A DNA stretch of 64,000 nt from DASYPP01 sp036006525 (lineage in GTDB: Bacteria > Gemmatimonadota > Gemmatimonadetes > Gemmatimonadales > GWC2-71-9): NCBI GenBank assembly GCA_036006525.1, contig DASYPP010000074.1:28401-92400 (forward strand), in the 5' to 3' direction. Positions 17,042-24,938 of the stretch are shown one piece after another (position 1 is the first letter of the stretch; each line of letters begins with the position of its first letter). Below the pieces are notes generated by a model that was given only the letters and a program-made list of their open reading frames with translations, did no database searches and was not told the DNA's origin. Both the position numbers and the translations under genes were made by a program.

Positions 17042-18016
17042 TCAGCTCCCGCTCGGATTGCGGCGAGCGCCTTCGACCGGCAACTCCCGGTGCCGGCTCC
17101 AATCCTGGAACGATCCATCGTAGAGCCGGGCATCGATGCCCAGGTAGCGCGCCGCGAAGTAGAGCAGGCTGCCCTGCTGGCCGATATGACAGTAGCTCAC
17201 GATGGTCGCGCCGGGGCGCACGCCCTGGGCGGCAAACATGCTGCTCAACTCGGCTTTGCTCTTGAACCGCATCGAGAGGGTATCCACCAGGCTGCCAAAC
17301 GGAATGCTGCCGGCGCCGGCGATGTGGCCTCCCCGTTTCATCCCGTTGTCATGGGTATCGTTGTAGAACTCGGCGTCGCGGGCGTCGAGAATACGGATCG
17401 CCGGATCGCGGAGATGGTCCTTCACGAAGGAAGCGGTGACGACCACGTCGCTGCGCGCGGCGGTGTGGAAGCTGCCCCGCCGCGGCGCCGGCACATCCTT
17501 GCTGAGCGGCCGATTCTCCGCCTTCCACGCCGTAGTGCCGCCGTCGAGGTAGAAGATTCTGCCCCGGAGCCCGGCATAGTCCAGCGTCAGGAAGACCCGG
17601 GCGGCAGGGGTGAGCCATTCGTCGTTGAAGTAGACGACCACCCGGGAATTGTTCGAGATGCCGAAACCACTCAGCAGGGAGTCCAGCTGCCGGGCGGTAG
17701 GAAGCTCCAGCGCGAGGGTCGTGTCCTGCTCGCGCTGCTCACGAGTCATGTGCTCGTGCTCTTCGCGAGTCATCATTTTGTGCGGCGCCGATAGCGACAT
17801 GAGATCGGCGAACTGGGCCCCCGGGATGTGGCCGGCGTCGTAGGCCTCGCGGGGACCAACCTCCAGGATGACCAGGTCGGGGTCGTTCAGATGGCCGGCG
17901 AGCCAGGCGGTAGAGACCAGGATGTCGTCCGCGGCCGGGGCGACCTTAGCGCGCGGGATGAGGACGCCGGCGGGGACGAGCAGCGCCAGCAACAGGGCCA
18001 GGCGTGGGGATGGCAT
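17042..18016 (-). CDS. Exported thiosulfate/3-mercaptopyruvate sulfurtransferase
   Basis: A 324-residue protein with a signal peptide (LALLLALLVPAGVLIP, residues 6-21) and two rhodanese domains. The first (about 33-165) has YFNDEWLTPAAR in place of an active loop and is inactive, as usual for tandem sulfurtransferases. The second has VSYCHIGQQGS with catalytic Cys276 and DARDAEFYN. It should transfer the sulfane sulfur of thiosulfate or mercaptopyruvate in the periplasm. It is the first gene of the sulfur operon, followed by aminotransferase, two transporter halves and a cysteine-less rhodanese. Start ATG at 18016. Confidence 0.92.
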   Translation of the reverse strand: MPSPRLALLLALLVPAGVLIPRAKVAPAADDILVSTAWLAGHLNDPDLVILEVGPREAYDAGHIPGAQFADLMSLSAPHKMMTREEHEHMTREQREQDTTLALELPTARQLDSLLSGFGISNNSRVVVYFNDEWLTPAARVFLTLDYAGLRGRIFYLDGGTTAWKAENRPLSKDVPAPRRGSFHTAARSDVVVTASFVKDHLRDPAIRILDARDAEFYNDTHDNGMKRGGHIAGAGSIPFGSLVDTLSMRFKSKAELSSMFAAQGVRPGATIVSYCHIGQQGSLLYFAARYLGIDARLYDGSFQDWSRHRELPVEGARRNPSGS

Positions 18017-18172
18017 GTGCAGCTCCCGAAGTGGTTTAGAGTGCGCGAGCGGATAAGCGACTCTACTGAAACGGGGTGCTGGGGACCATCGGTTTGCAGC
18101 GGACGGGGATGGGGATGCAGCGAATGGCGAAACGGCGAGGCTGAGGCGCTACCGCTTCAACGCCAACAGAAA

Positions 18173-18204
18173 GACGGTAAGACGGTAAGGCGGTAAGGCG
18201 GTAG
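18173..18204. repeat. Four-copy 8-nt tandem repeat
   Basis: Four contiguous 8-mers, GACGGTAA twice, GGCGGTAA once, GGCGGTAG once. It is non-coding, upstream of the sulfur operon. The CGGTAAG unit recalls the TAAG-containing units in the thiC riboswitch arm. Confidence 0.75.
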
Positions 18205-18220
18205 GTAACGACTCGGGGCT

Positions 18221-18285
18221 GTCATTCCGAGCGGAGCGAGGAATCTTCTTAAGTCTGAGAAGATCCTCATTGCACTAGGGATGAC
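18221..18285. repeat. Imperfect inverted-repeat element of the GTCATTCC type
   Basis: Begins GTCATTCCGAGCGGAGCGAG and ends GGGATGAC, with an inner AATCTTCTTA / TGAGAAGAT pairing, giving an imperfect hairpin of about 65 nt. Similar GTCATTCCGAGCG sequences are known as dispersed intergenic repeats in several bacterial phyla. It sits between the divergently placed sulfur operon start and the response-regulator stop. Confidence 0.6.
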
Positions 18286-18302
18286 ACCCCAAAGATCGTG
18301 CT

Positions 18303-19088
18303 TCATAAAGCCTGCCCCAGTAACTGTTCCAGGCTGTCCTTGCGATTGCGGCTCAGCTTGAGCCGGGTCCCGTCCTGGAGGATCACCACGTGCTCTCCCT
18401 TGAAGAGCGGCTGGATTTCCTTCACCCGGTCGAGATTGACCAGGGCGGACCGGTGAACCCGGAAGAAGCGCTGGGGATCGAGCCGGCCCTCGAGAGATTG
18501 CAGGGACTGCCGAATCAGGTGGGTCTGGCCCCGCACGTGAAGCTTGACGCAGTAATCCGCGGCTTCGATCCAGTCCAGCTCGTCCACGCTCAGGAAAATC
18601 GCGCGCCCGGTCTCCTTGACGATGAGCCGGCTCAGCGGCCTGGCCGAAGGGCCGGCCGCGGTCTGGTCCAGCAACCCCGCCAGCCGGCGGCCGAGGTCGG
18701 CCAGGTTCACACGGTCCTGGCGCAGCACGCGCTTGGCGCGCTCGAGGGCGGCGGTGAAACGTTCGTCGTCAAACGGCTTCAACAGGTAATCGAGGGCATT
18801 CACCTCGAAAGCCTTCACCGCGAACTGATCGTAGGCGGTCACAAAGATCACCACCGGCATCCGCTCGGGGTCGATCGCGCGGAGCACCTCGAAGCCGTCA
18901 GCCTCCGGCATCTGCACGTCGAGCAGCACCAGGTCGGGGACCAGTTCACCGATGGCGGATACCGCAGACAGGCCATCGCCGCATTCGCCCACCACGCGGA
19001 GCTCCGGGTCCCGGGCCAGCAGCGCGATCATGCCGGAGCGCGCGATCGGCTCGTCATCGACCACCAGCACCCGGATCGGGGGACTCAT
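18303..19088 (-). CDS. LytTR-family response regulator
   Basis: A 261-residue protein: receiver domain at residues 5-125 (VLVVDDEPIARSGM, phospho-acceptor Asp57 in LLDVQMP, FVTAYDQFAVKAF, YLLKPFDD), then a LytTR DNA-binding domain at about 155-255 (IEAADYCVKLHV, FFRVHRSALVNLDRVKEI, LKLSRNRKDSL). It is the partner of the upstream kinase, whose stop overlaps its ATG by 4 nt. Such LytR/AlgR-like systems often control cell-envelope or secreted functions. The targets are not evident here, although the polysaccharide block lies just beyond. Confidence 0.95.
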   Translation of the reverse strand: MSPPIRVLVVDDEPIARSGMIALLARDPELRVVGECGDGLSAVSAIGELVPDLVLLDVQMPEADGFEVLRAIDPERMPVVIFVTAYDQFAVKAFEVNALDYLLKPFDDERFTAALERAKRVLRQDRVNLADLGRRLAGLLDQTAAGPSARPLSRLIVKETGRAIFLSVDELDWIEAADYCVKLHVRGQTHLIRQSLQSLEGRLDPQRFFRVHRSALVNLDRVKEIQPLFKGEHVVILQDGTRLKLSRNRKDSLEQLLGQAL

Positions 19089-20221
19089 CCTGCGGCCGGC
19101 AGGTTGAGAAGCTCCGGCGTTTGCGCCGGCAGCTCGATCGTAACTTCTGCGCCCCCGCCGGGCGCGTCTTTCAGCTCGAAGAAGAACCGCTCTCCGTACA
19201 GCTCGCGCAGCCGCTCCCGGGTATTACGGATTCCGATGCCTGCGCCGGCCGAGCTGATGGCGGTGGACGAGGGCCCGGGACCATCGTCCCGCACCGTGAT
19301 GATGAGCCGGCCATTGTGCCGCGCCGCGCTGACTTCGACCCGGCTGGCGTCGGCCCGGCGTCCAACGCCGTGGCGCACCGCGTTCTCCACCAGCGGCTGG
19401 AGGAGCAGATTGGGGACCAGCAGTTCGAGGGTGTCCGGCCCGGTGTGAATGCTGGGGCGCAGCCGGTCGCGGAAGCGGATGCACTCGATGTCGAGATAGC
19501 GGCGTACGAAGTCCAGTTCCTCGCCCAGCGGCACCAGAGCCGGGGGATCTTCCTGGAGGACATGGCGCAGCAGGTCGCTCATGCCGGCCACGGTGCGGAT
19601 CGCGAGCGCGTTCTCCTGGGCCCGGACCAGCATCGCGATGGTGTTCATGGCGTTGAAGAAGAAGTGCGGCTGCAGCTGGCTGCGAAGCGCCTGCAGCCGG
19701 GCCTGGGTGAGCTGGGCTTCGAGCCGGGACGCCGCGACTTCCCGTTCCCGCAGTTTTCTATAAAGAGTGAAGACATACCAGGTCCCGAGGATGGCGCCGT
19801 AGACCAGCAGGTCGGTGCCGAGGGAGTAGAAGGCCTGGACCAGCGAGGAACGGGTGAGCCGCAGCACCGTGGTATGGACATGGAACACCGCCAGGCTGCG
19901 GAAGCCGATCTCCAGGGAGGCATGGACCAGGGAAATGAGGACGGCGAATGCGGCGTGAGCCAGCGCGCGCCAACCCCACCCGCGGCTTTCCAGGGGAACC
20001 CGCCTCGCGAACCACACCACGACCGGCGCCAGCAGGGCCCAGAGATACCAGAACGGCATTCCCATGCCCAGCGCGTGGCCCGCCGTGGTATTGCCGCCTT
20101 CGTAGACCATGGTCGCATGGTGCTGCCACGAGGCTATGATACCGAGGATGGTGGCCAGGACCAGGACGAATCCCGGCATGAACCAGCGGGAAGCGATGCC
20201 GTAGAGGCGACGATCGGTCAT
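19085..20221 (-). CDS. Membrane sensor histidine kinase, LytS/YehU type
   Basis: A 378-residue protein with four hydrophobic segments in the first 155 residues (FVLVLATILGIIASW, FWYLWALLAPVVVWF, AHAAFAVLISLVHAS, LLVYGAILGTWYVFTLY), a short coiled coil, the His_kinase box SQLQPHFFFNAMNTI (His186), and an HATPase_c domain (LVENAVRHGVG, VRDDGPGPSS, GIGIRNTRERL). No extracytoplasmic sensory domain is visible, so sensing probably occurs in or near the membrane. ATG at 20221. It forms a two-gene operon with the LytTR regulator through an ATGA overlap. Confidence 0.95.
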   Translation of the reverse strand: MTDRRLYGIASRWFMPGFVLVLATILGIIASWQHHATMVYEGGNTTAGHALGMGMPFWYLWALLAPVVVWFARRVPLESRGWGWRALAHAAFAVLISLVHASLEIGFRSLAVFHVHTTVLRLTRSSLVQAFYSLGTDLLVYGAILGTWYVFTLYRKLREREVAASRLEAQLTQARLQALRSQLQPHFFFNAMNTIAMLVRAQENALAIRTVAGMSDLLRHVLQEDPPALVPLGEELDFVRRYLDIECIRFRDRLRPSIHTGPDTLELLVPNLLLQPLVENAVRHGVGRRADASRVEVSAARHNGRLIITVRDDGPGPSSTAISSAGAGIGIRNTRERLRELYGERFFFELKDAPGGGAEVTIELPAQTPELLNLPAAG

Positions 20222-20339
20222 GGTGACAAGGTACCGCCCGCGACAGACCGGGAGAAGCGCGGTGCGGCGAATGGCGGCGGGGGTGCAGCCAGGTGCGGCG
20301 GGATGCAGCCAACGTGGCTGGTACTACCAGACCTCCAGG

Positions 20340-20798
20340 TCAGGCACCAAACTGCCGGAGATGATGATCGAAGTGGCGATACTGCAGGACGTCCCAATCC
20401 CTGGGGCCCATCCGGCCGAACGTTGGATGTTCGATCGCCAGCTCCCCGGGTCCGGCGGCGGCAAAACGTTCGATCAAGCCCACGACGATCCGGCGATCCT
20501 GCTCCCAGCCCACGGTTGGTGTGGTGAACGCCCCGCGCGGAGCCTGGATCTTTCCCTCGGGCCAGGGCAGCCAGTGAATGGCGAGGTAGCGGAAGATCAT
20601 GGTCTTGAGTCCGCGCTTCGGCGGACCTTCCAGCTTCAGTTCGCCGAAGGCCAACCGGATGCCTTCGCCGAGATGGGGGAGCAATAGCGCAGGATCCATC
20701 TTGCCCCAACGGCGCCGGTGCTCCGGCGTGAGCCGAGCCAGCCGGTCGAGGATGGCGGACCGGCCGGCAGGCTCGTGGAGTGAGCGCGGAGTCGCCAC
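20340..20798 (-). CDS. DUF1569 (DinB-like) protein
   Basis: A 152-residue helical protein matching the DUF1569 family: RLARLTPEHRRRWGKMD, ALLLPHLGEGIRLAFGEL, and the C-terminal WDVLQYRHFDHHLRQFG, where histidines may form a metal site as in DinB/YfiT proteins. The biochemical function is unknown; thiol-dependent metalloenzyme activity is known for some relatives. Start GTG at 20798, 3 nt after the stop of another DinB-family gene, so the two are probably co-transcribed at the tail of the polysaccharide block. Confidence 0.8.
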   Translation of the reverse strand: MATPRSLHEPAGRSAILDRLARLTPEHRRRWGKMDPALLLPHLGEGIRLAFGELKLEGPPKRGLKTMIFRYLAIHWLPWPEGKIQAPRGAFTTPTVGWEQDRRIVVGLIERFAAAGPGELAIEHPTFGRMGPRDWDVLQYRHFDHHLRQFGA

Positions 20799-20801
20799 GG
20801 T

Positions 20802-21335
20802 CTAAGCGCCGATCGCCGCGCGAATTCGCGCCAGCTGCCGGAGATGCCTCAAGTCATGCCCGGCGTAGATCTGCATCAGGAAGTCCAGGCTTTCGGCGCC
20901 CCGCTCGGTGTGGAGTCCAACCCGCTGGCGGTCTTCGGGGGTGGCCCGCTCCAGGATCCACAGGTTGGCCCGGCGCAGCGCGGTGAAGGTATCGAGCACG
21001 GCGGTGACATCAGCCTGGTCGTAGTGCAGGCGGCCGGCCCACGCGTCCTGGTCATAGGCGGGAATGCCGGGCCGCTCGTGGGCGAGAATCATCCGGAAGC
21101 GAAATGCTCCCACCAGCTCGGAGTCGGCCAGGTGGCCCAACATCTGGCGAGCCGACCACTTCCCTGGTGCCTCCGGGACGGAGAGTTGCGCCTCGGTCAT
21201 GCCAGCGATGCCCGCGCGCAAGGCGTCCGGCGTTTCAGCCATCACCTGGAGCGGGTCCCGACTGCCCAGTATCTCGAGCAGGCTGGCGAGGTAGGGATCG
21301 GTGGTGGTGGCGGCGGGTCGGGCCAGGTCGGTCAT
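20802..21335 (-). CDS. DinB family protein
   Basis: A 177-residue four-helix protein: ALRAGIAGMTEAQLSVPEAPGKWSARQMLGHLADSELVGAFR with the first metal-type His, and the C-terminal IYAGHDLRHLRQLARIR with a His pair, as in the DinB/YfiT putative metalloenzyme superfamily. The substrate is unknown. ATG at 21335 overlaps the stop of the upstream glycosyltransferase by 4 nt (ATGA), so it is translated with the polysaccharide cluster; whether the linkage is functional is unclear. The 38-codon upstream extension is rejected for lack of similarity. Confidence 0.85.
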   Translation of the reverse strand: MTDLARPAATTTDPYLASLLEILGSRDPLQVMAETPDALRAGIAGMTEAQLSVPEAPGKWSARQMLGHLADSELVGAFRFRMILAHERPGIPAYDQDAWAGRLHYDQADVTAVLDTFTALRRANLWILERATPEDRQRVGLHTERGAESLDFLMQIYAGHDLRHLRQLARIRAAIGA

Positions 21336-22954
21336 GGTTGGAATCTCCAGTAATACAGACGCAAGGTCCCGCAGCGATCGTGGCAGAGCTCCGTCGCCTT
21401 GCGCTCCAGGGTGGCCTTGAGCGATGGCTCCACGTTGTTGTAATCCCAATACTTCTGCTGGATGCCGATGAGAACTGCTCCCCGCGCTGAAAAAGCCTGC
21501 TCGATGGCCTCGGGGGTAGTGAGGGTTGGCCGCCCGGCGTACAGGTCGGGGCTGCCGACTGGATTCATATGATACGGTTGAGCGTCGTCCGGGTCGGCCG
21601 GATCATCGGTCCAACTTTCCAGCAGTGCTTTCTGCACTACGAAATCCAGCCGGCCCCAATAGTGTAGCGTCTCCAGGGGCATCGCGCTCCCCAACGGGAG
21701 CCGGGCCAGGTCCGGGTCCGCCATGATGATTCGCTTCGACTCGTCCCATCCATTCGATACCCGGGTCGACGGAATCCTCCGGGATGTGTTGAATGCCGGG
21801 GTCGTGACCAGGGCGACCAGGGCCACGCTCCCGACCATCACCGTGGCCAGACCATGCGCCCGGGCCGGCGTCAGCTGCTGGAGTCTGTGGCCGAGCCACC
21901 GACCGAGTGCTTCGAGCCCGGCGGCCGCGGCGATGCCGCCCGCCAGGAAGAGCGCCGGTACGGCCAGCAGTATGTAACGCTCGGATTTCCAGGTGAACAC
22001 CAGGCTGTGCAGCAGCACGGGGATGGCGAACCAGGCCAGGAGAAACCACCCGGTGCGCCAATGGCGGAGAATGGCGATCAGGAAAACCAGGGGTGAGAGC
22101 GAAATCAGCAGCGGGAAGCTGTCTGAGAGCGAACGGTAGTACGACATGACGGTGCTGGAGCTCCCCAGCCGGGCCCACAGGGGCACCGCTCGGGCCCGCT
22201 GGATCAACTCGCCCACCAGGTGAGGCACCAGCGCCGACAGGGCCAGCAGGGCCAGGATCCCGAGCACCGTCAGCTGCCAGGACACACTCCATTTCCAGGC
22301 TGCGCTGCGATGGCGGTGGAAATCGAGCACGCCCACCACGGCGACCAGGGCCGCCCAACCGGCAACCACGCTCAGCGTGGTCACCTGGATTCTGGTGGCA
22401 TAACCGAAGGCGAGCAGGGTTGCGAGGGCCCATCCCCAGTGGGCGGCCAGACGACGGACCGTGAAATCTCCGGCTTCGAGCGGGTCGCGAAGTACCCGCC
22501 AACCGCAGTACATCGCCAGCAATCCGACCAGCAGCTGCAGAGTATAGAAACGACCGAACCTCGAAAGCCGGACGGCTTCCGGGTACAGGGCTAGAAGCAG
22601 GGTAGCGATTACTGCCGGCCAGGGGCCGGCAATGTTCCACACGATCAGCGCGAATGCGACGAGGCAAAGAGTTCCAATGATTGCGGCGGGAAGCCGGACC
22701 GCGGTTTCGACCGGCCTGATGCGGTCGAGGCTGGCTCGCACCATTTCGGAATACTCGATCCCCCGGCCATACCATACCCCGGATGGCAGTACCGGCCCCT
22801 GTCCGTCGCGCAAGGCGGCAGCGACGTAGTAGTGATTCATTTCGTCCGAGGACAGGGGATTCGACCCCAATTGGCTCAGTCGAATCCAGGCGCCCCAGAC
22901 CAGGATCAGCAGGAGGATGAAGAGCGGGATGCGGTGGGGGACCGGGACGGGCAT
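21332..22954 (-). CDS. Glycosyltransferase family 39 (ArnT/PMT-like) membrane protein
   Basis: A 540-residue polytopic protein. The first membrane segment (IPLFILLLILVWGAWIRL) is followed by the acidic loop SNPLSSDEMNHYY, which corresponds to the catalytic Asp-Glu loop of PMT/ArnT enzymes, and about ten further hydrophobic segments. The C-terminal 150 residues (after SVALVALVTTP) are soluble and probably periplasmic. It should transfer a sugar from a polyprenyl carrier to lipid, protein or polysaccharide on the outer face of the inner membrane. ATG at 22954, 6 nt after a GtrB-like transferase that could supply the polyprenyl-linked sugar. Confidence 0.88.
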   Translation of the reverse strand: MPVPVPHRIPLFILLLILVWGAWIRLSQLGSNPLSSDEMNHYYVAAALRDGQGPVLPSGVWYGRGIEYSEMVRASLDRIRPVETAVRLPAAIIGTLCLVAFALIVWNIAGPWPAVIATLLLALYPEAVRLSRFGRFYTLQLLVGLLAMYCGWRVLRDPLEAGDFTVRRLAAHWGWALATLLAFGYATRIQVTTLSVVAGWAALVAVVGVLDFHRHRSAAWKWSVSWQLTVLGILALLALSALVPHLVGELIQRARAVPLWARLGSSSTVMSYYRSLSDSFPLLISLSPLVFLIAILRHWRTGWFLLAWFAIPVLLHSLVFTWKSERYILLAVPALFLAGGIAAAAGLEALGRWLGHRLQQLTPARAHGLATVMVGSVALVALVTTPAFNTSRRIPSTRVSNGWDESKRIIMADPDLARLPLGSAMPLETLHYWGRLDFVVQKALLESWTDDPADPDDAQPYHMNPVGSPDLYAGRPTLTTPEAIEQAFSARGAVLIGIQQKYWDYNNVEPSLKATLERKATELCHDRCGTLRLYYWRFQP

Positions 22955-22960
22955 GCCGGA

Positions 22961-23932
22961 CTAATTCACCCGCTCGACGACCCGGTACCTGGTCCGGGCG
23001 GGTGCCTGCAGGAAAACCATCATCTCCCCAATGATTCCGATGGCGACTGCCTGGATCCCCAGCACCAGGAGAAAGACTCCGGCAAGGAGGACCACCCGGC
23101 CGGTACCGCTTACCGGGCCCAGTCCCCGGATCAGAGTCAGGAGCAGCAGTCCCAGGCCAAGTATGATCAGACTGACGCCGATGGGTCCGAAGAACCGGAG
23201 CGGCCGGGTGGTGAACCGGAGAATGACATAAATCCCCAGCAGGTCTATCATGCGACGAATGTAGAGACTGGGCCGGTACAGCCGGGCCCGCCGGTCCCCC
23301 GGGTGCTGCGGGGCGTCCATCTCTTCCACCCGGAACCCCGATTGCTGGGCGAGCAGCCCGAAGAATCGAAAGGAGTCGCCATAGACCGGAGTACTGAGCA
23401 GAACCTCTCGCTGCATGGCCTGAACCCCGCAAGCCACATCGCGAAACCTTCCCCCCACAGTCCAGTGAAGCAGGTGGTGAAGAGCCCGGTTCTGCAACCG
23501 ATTGATCCAGGCATCCCGGCGTGGCCAGCGCCGGGCTACGACGAGATCGGTGCCCTCCAGCACCCTGTCGATGAGGCGGGGAAGGTACTCGGCTTCGATT
23601 CGCCGGTAGGCAGGCAAGGTGACAACGATGGAGCCAAGGGAATCGGCCGCGACGGTGTGATATAGACTCGCCTCGTCCAGGTTTCGGGATACCTGGAGCA
23701 CTCGAATCGGTTCCCCGGCCTGTGCCAGGCTCAGGAGGTCGGTGATGTCGTCCTGGTATCCCGGTTCACAGATGAAGACGAACTCAAAACGCTTGCCGGC
23801 CTGGCGTAGTGCCCCGGCATACTCCTGGTAGAGCGGCCGGAGCGGTTCGGGGCGCTCCCAGACCGGAACGAGGACGGAGATGAGGGGCGACTCCTTCGCC
23901 GTAGATGGGCTGATCTTTGCGGCGGCGCTCAT
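22961..23932 (-). CDS. Glycosyltransferase family 2, polyprenyl-phosphate sugar synthase (GtrB-like)
   Basis: A 323-residue protein. The N-terminal GT-A domain (residues 17-230) has SVLVPVWERPEPLRPL and VVTLPAYRRIEAEYLPRLI. The usual aspartate-rich signature is degenerate here (LPAYRR rather than DADLQ), so activity needs checking. Two C-terminal membrane segments (IGVSLIILGLGLLLLTLI, VVLLAGVFLLVLGIQAVAIGII) match the DPMS/GtrB topology. The ATG at 23932 overlaps the upstream paralogue by 4 nt. Likely role: handling of polyprenyl-phosphate sugars for the adjacent GT39 enzyme. It may be a regulatory, catalytically altered copy. Confidence 0.82.
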   Translation of the reverse strand: MSAAAKISPSTAKESPLISVLVPVWERPEPLRPLYQEYAGALRQAGKRFEFVFICEPGYQDDITDLLSLAQAGEPIRVLQVSRNLDEASLYHTVAADSLGSIVVTLPAYRRIEAEYLPRLIDRVLEGTDLVVARRWPRRDAWINRLQNRALHHLLHWTVGGRFRDVACGVQAMQREVLLSTPVYGDSFRFFGLLAQQSGFRVEEMDAPQHPGDRRARLYRPSLYIRRMIDLLGIYVILRFTTRPLRFFGPIGVSLIILGLGLLLLTLIRGLGPVSGTGRVVLLAGVFLLVLGIQAVAIGIIGEMMVFLQAPARTRYRVVERVN

Positions 23933-24873
23933 CCCAGGCGCCGTGCCAGCAGGGGGGTTGATGGCCTCGCGGTCCGCTGCCAGCGGAGGGCAACTTCCGC
24001 CATGAGGCCAAGCAGAATGAGAAAGCCGGCAAGCTCGAGCCAGATGAACGGCAAAGCGAGAAGAATCAGGCTTCCCCTCGAATCGGGGCTACCGATCGTG
24101 AAAATCTCGGGAAACGCGCTCAGCAGGCCGAAGATGATCGCGAGAAGCGCCCCCTGGGCGAACATCGCCAGAGGGCGCTCCCGGAAGGAATGGATGGCCC
24201 GCAACACGATCAGGTCTATGATGACTTTCGGAGTGCGGCGCAGGCCGTACTTGCTTTCACCGGAGAACCGGGGCAGGTGCTGAACCGGCATTTCAGTGAT
24301 GCGGGCGCCGCGAACCGCCACCGCAATAGCGGGAAGGAAGCGATGCAGGTCGGAGTAGAGATGGAGGCCTTGCAGCAGCTCGCTCCGGTAGGCCCGCAGG
24401 GTACAGCCGGTGTCCCGAATCCGCACGCCGGTCAACATCCGGACGATGGCATTGGCAATCGCCGAAGGCAGCCGCCGGTGGGTTGGATCCCGGCGCCCCA
24501 CCCGGTAGCCGGCCACCAGGTCGTAGTCCTGCTCCTCCAGCGTGTGAATCAGGGCGGGTATATCCGCCGGATCGTTCTGGAGGTCGCCGTCGAGGCTGAT
24601 TACGATCGATCCGATGGCCGCGTCGAACCCCGCCTGCAGGGCTGTCGCCTGGCCGTAGTTCCGGCCCAGCCGGATCAGCTTGATGCGACGATCCCCTTCC
24701 GCCAGCGCGCGAACCGCAGCCGCGGTTCCGTCGGTGCTGCCATCATCGACCAGCAGCAGCTCCCAGGGTCCCTGATCGACCAGCGCGCTTCGAAGCGCAT
24801 CGACCAGCGGCACGATATTGCCGACCTCGTTGAACAGAGGTACGACCAGAGACAAGCGAGGCTGCATGGTCAT
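23929..24873 (-). CDS. Glycosyltransferase family 2, polyprenyl-phosphate sugar synthase (GtrB/DPMS-like)
   Basis: A 314-residue protein with SLVVPLFNEVGNIVPLVDAL, VDDGSTDGT, GRNYGQATALQAGFDAA and the intact metal/donor motif SLDGDLQNDPADIP, followed by YRVGRRDP. Two C-terminal membrane helices (LLAIIFGLLSAFPEIF, ILLALPFIWLELAGFLILLGLM) fit DPMS/GtrB. It should transfer a hexose from a nucleotide sugar to undecaprenyl phosphate at the inner leaflet. It pairs with the degenerate paralogue 22961-23932 through an ATGA overlap. ATG at 24873. Confidence 0.9.
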   Translation of the reverse strand: MTMQPRLSLVVPLFNEVGNIVPLVDALRSALVDQGPWELLLVDDGSTDGTAAAVRALAEGDRRIKLIRLGRNYGQATALQAGFDAAIGSIVISLDGDLQNDPADIPALIHTLEEQDYDLVAGYRVGRRDPTHRRLPSAIANAIVRMLTGVRIRDTGCTLRAYRSELLQGLHLYSDLHRFLPAIAVAVRGARITEMPVQHLPRFSGESKYGLRRTPKVIIDLIVLRAIHSFRERPLAMFAQGALLAIIFGLLSAFPEIFTIGSPDSRGSLILLALPFIWLELAGFLILLGLMAEVALRWQRTARPSTPLLARRLG

Positions 24874-24938
24874 CCGGGCTCCCGAGGAAGCTAGTGGACT
24901 CGGGCAGAAGTTCCGATACTATCAAGCCGCTGTCAACT

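Noticed and set aside
15884..17794. 636-codon plus-strand frame
   Set aside because: Antisense to the aminotransferase and sulfurtransferase, both with intact catalytic motifs.
18173..18204. Possible CRISPR array
   Set aside because: Only four contiguous 8-mers without spacers and no cas genes nearby.
21603..23432. 609-codon minus-strand frame overlapping the GT39 and GT2 genes
   Set aside because: Alternative frame of the real genes; low-complexity arginine/proline/glycine content and no membrane segments.
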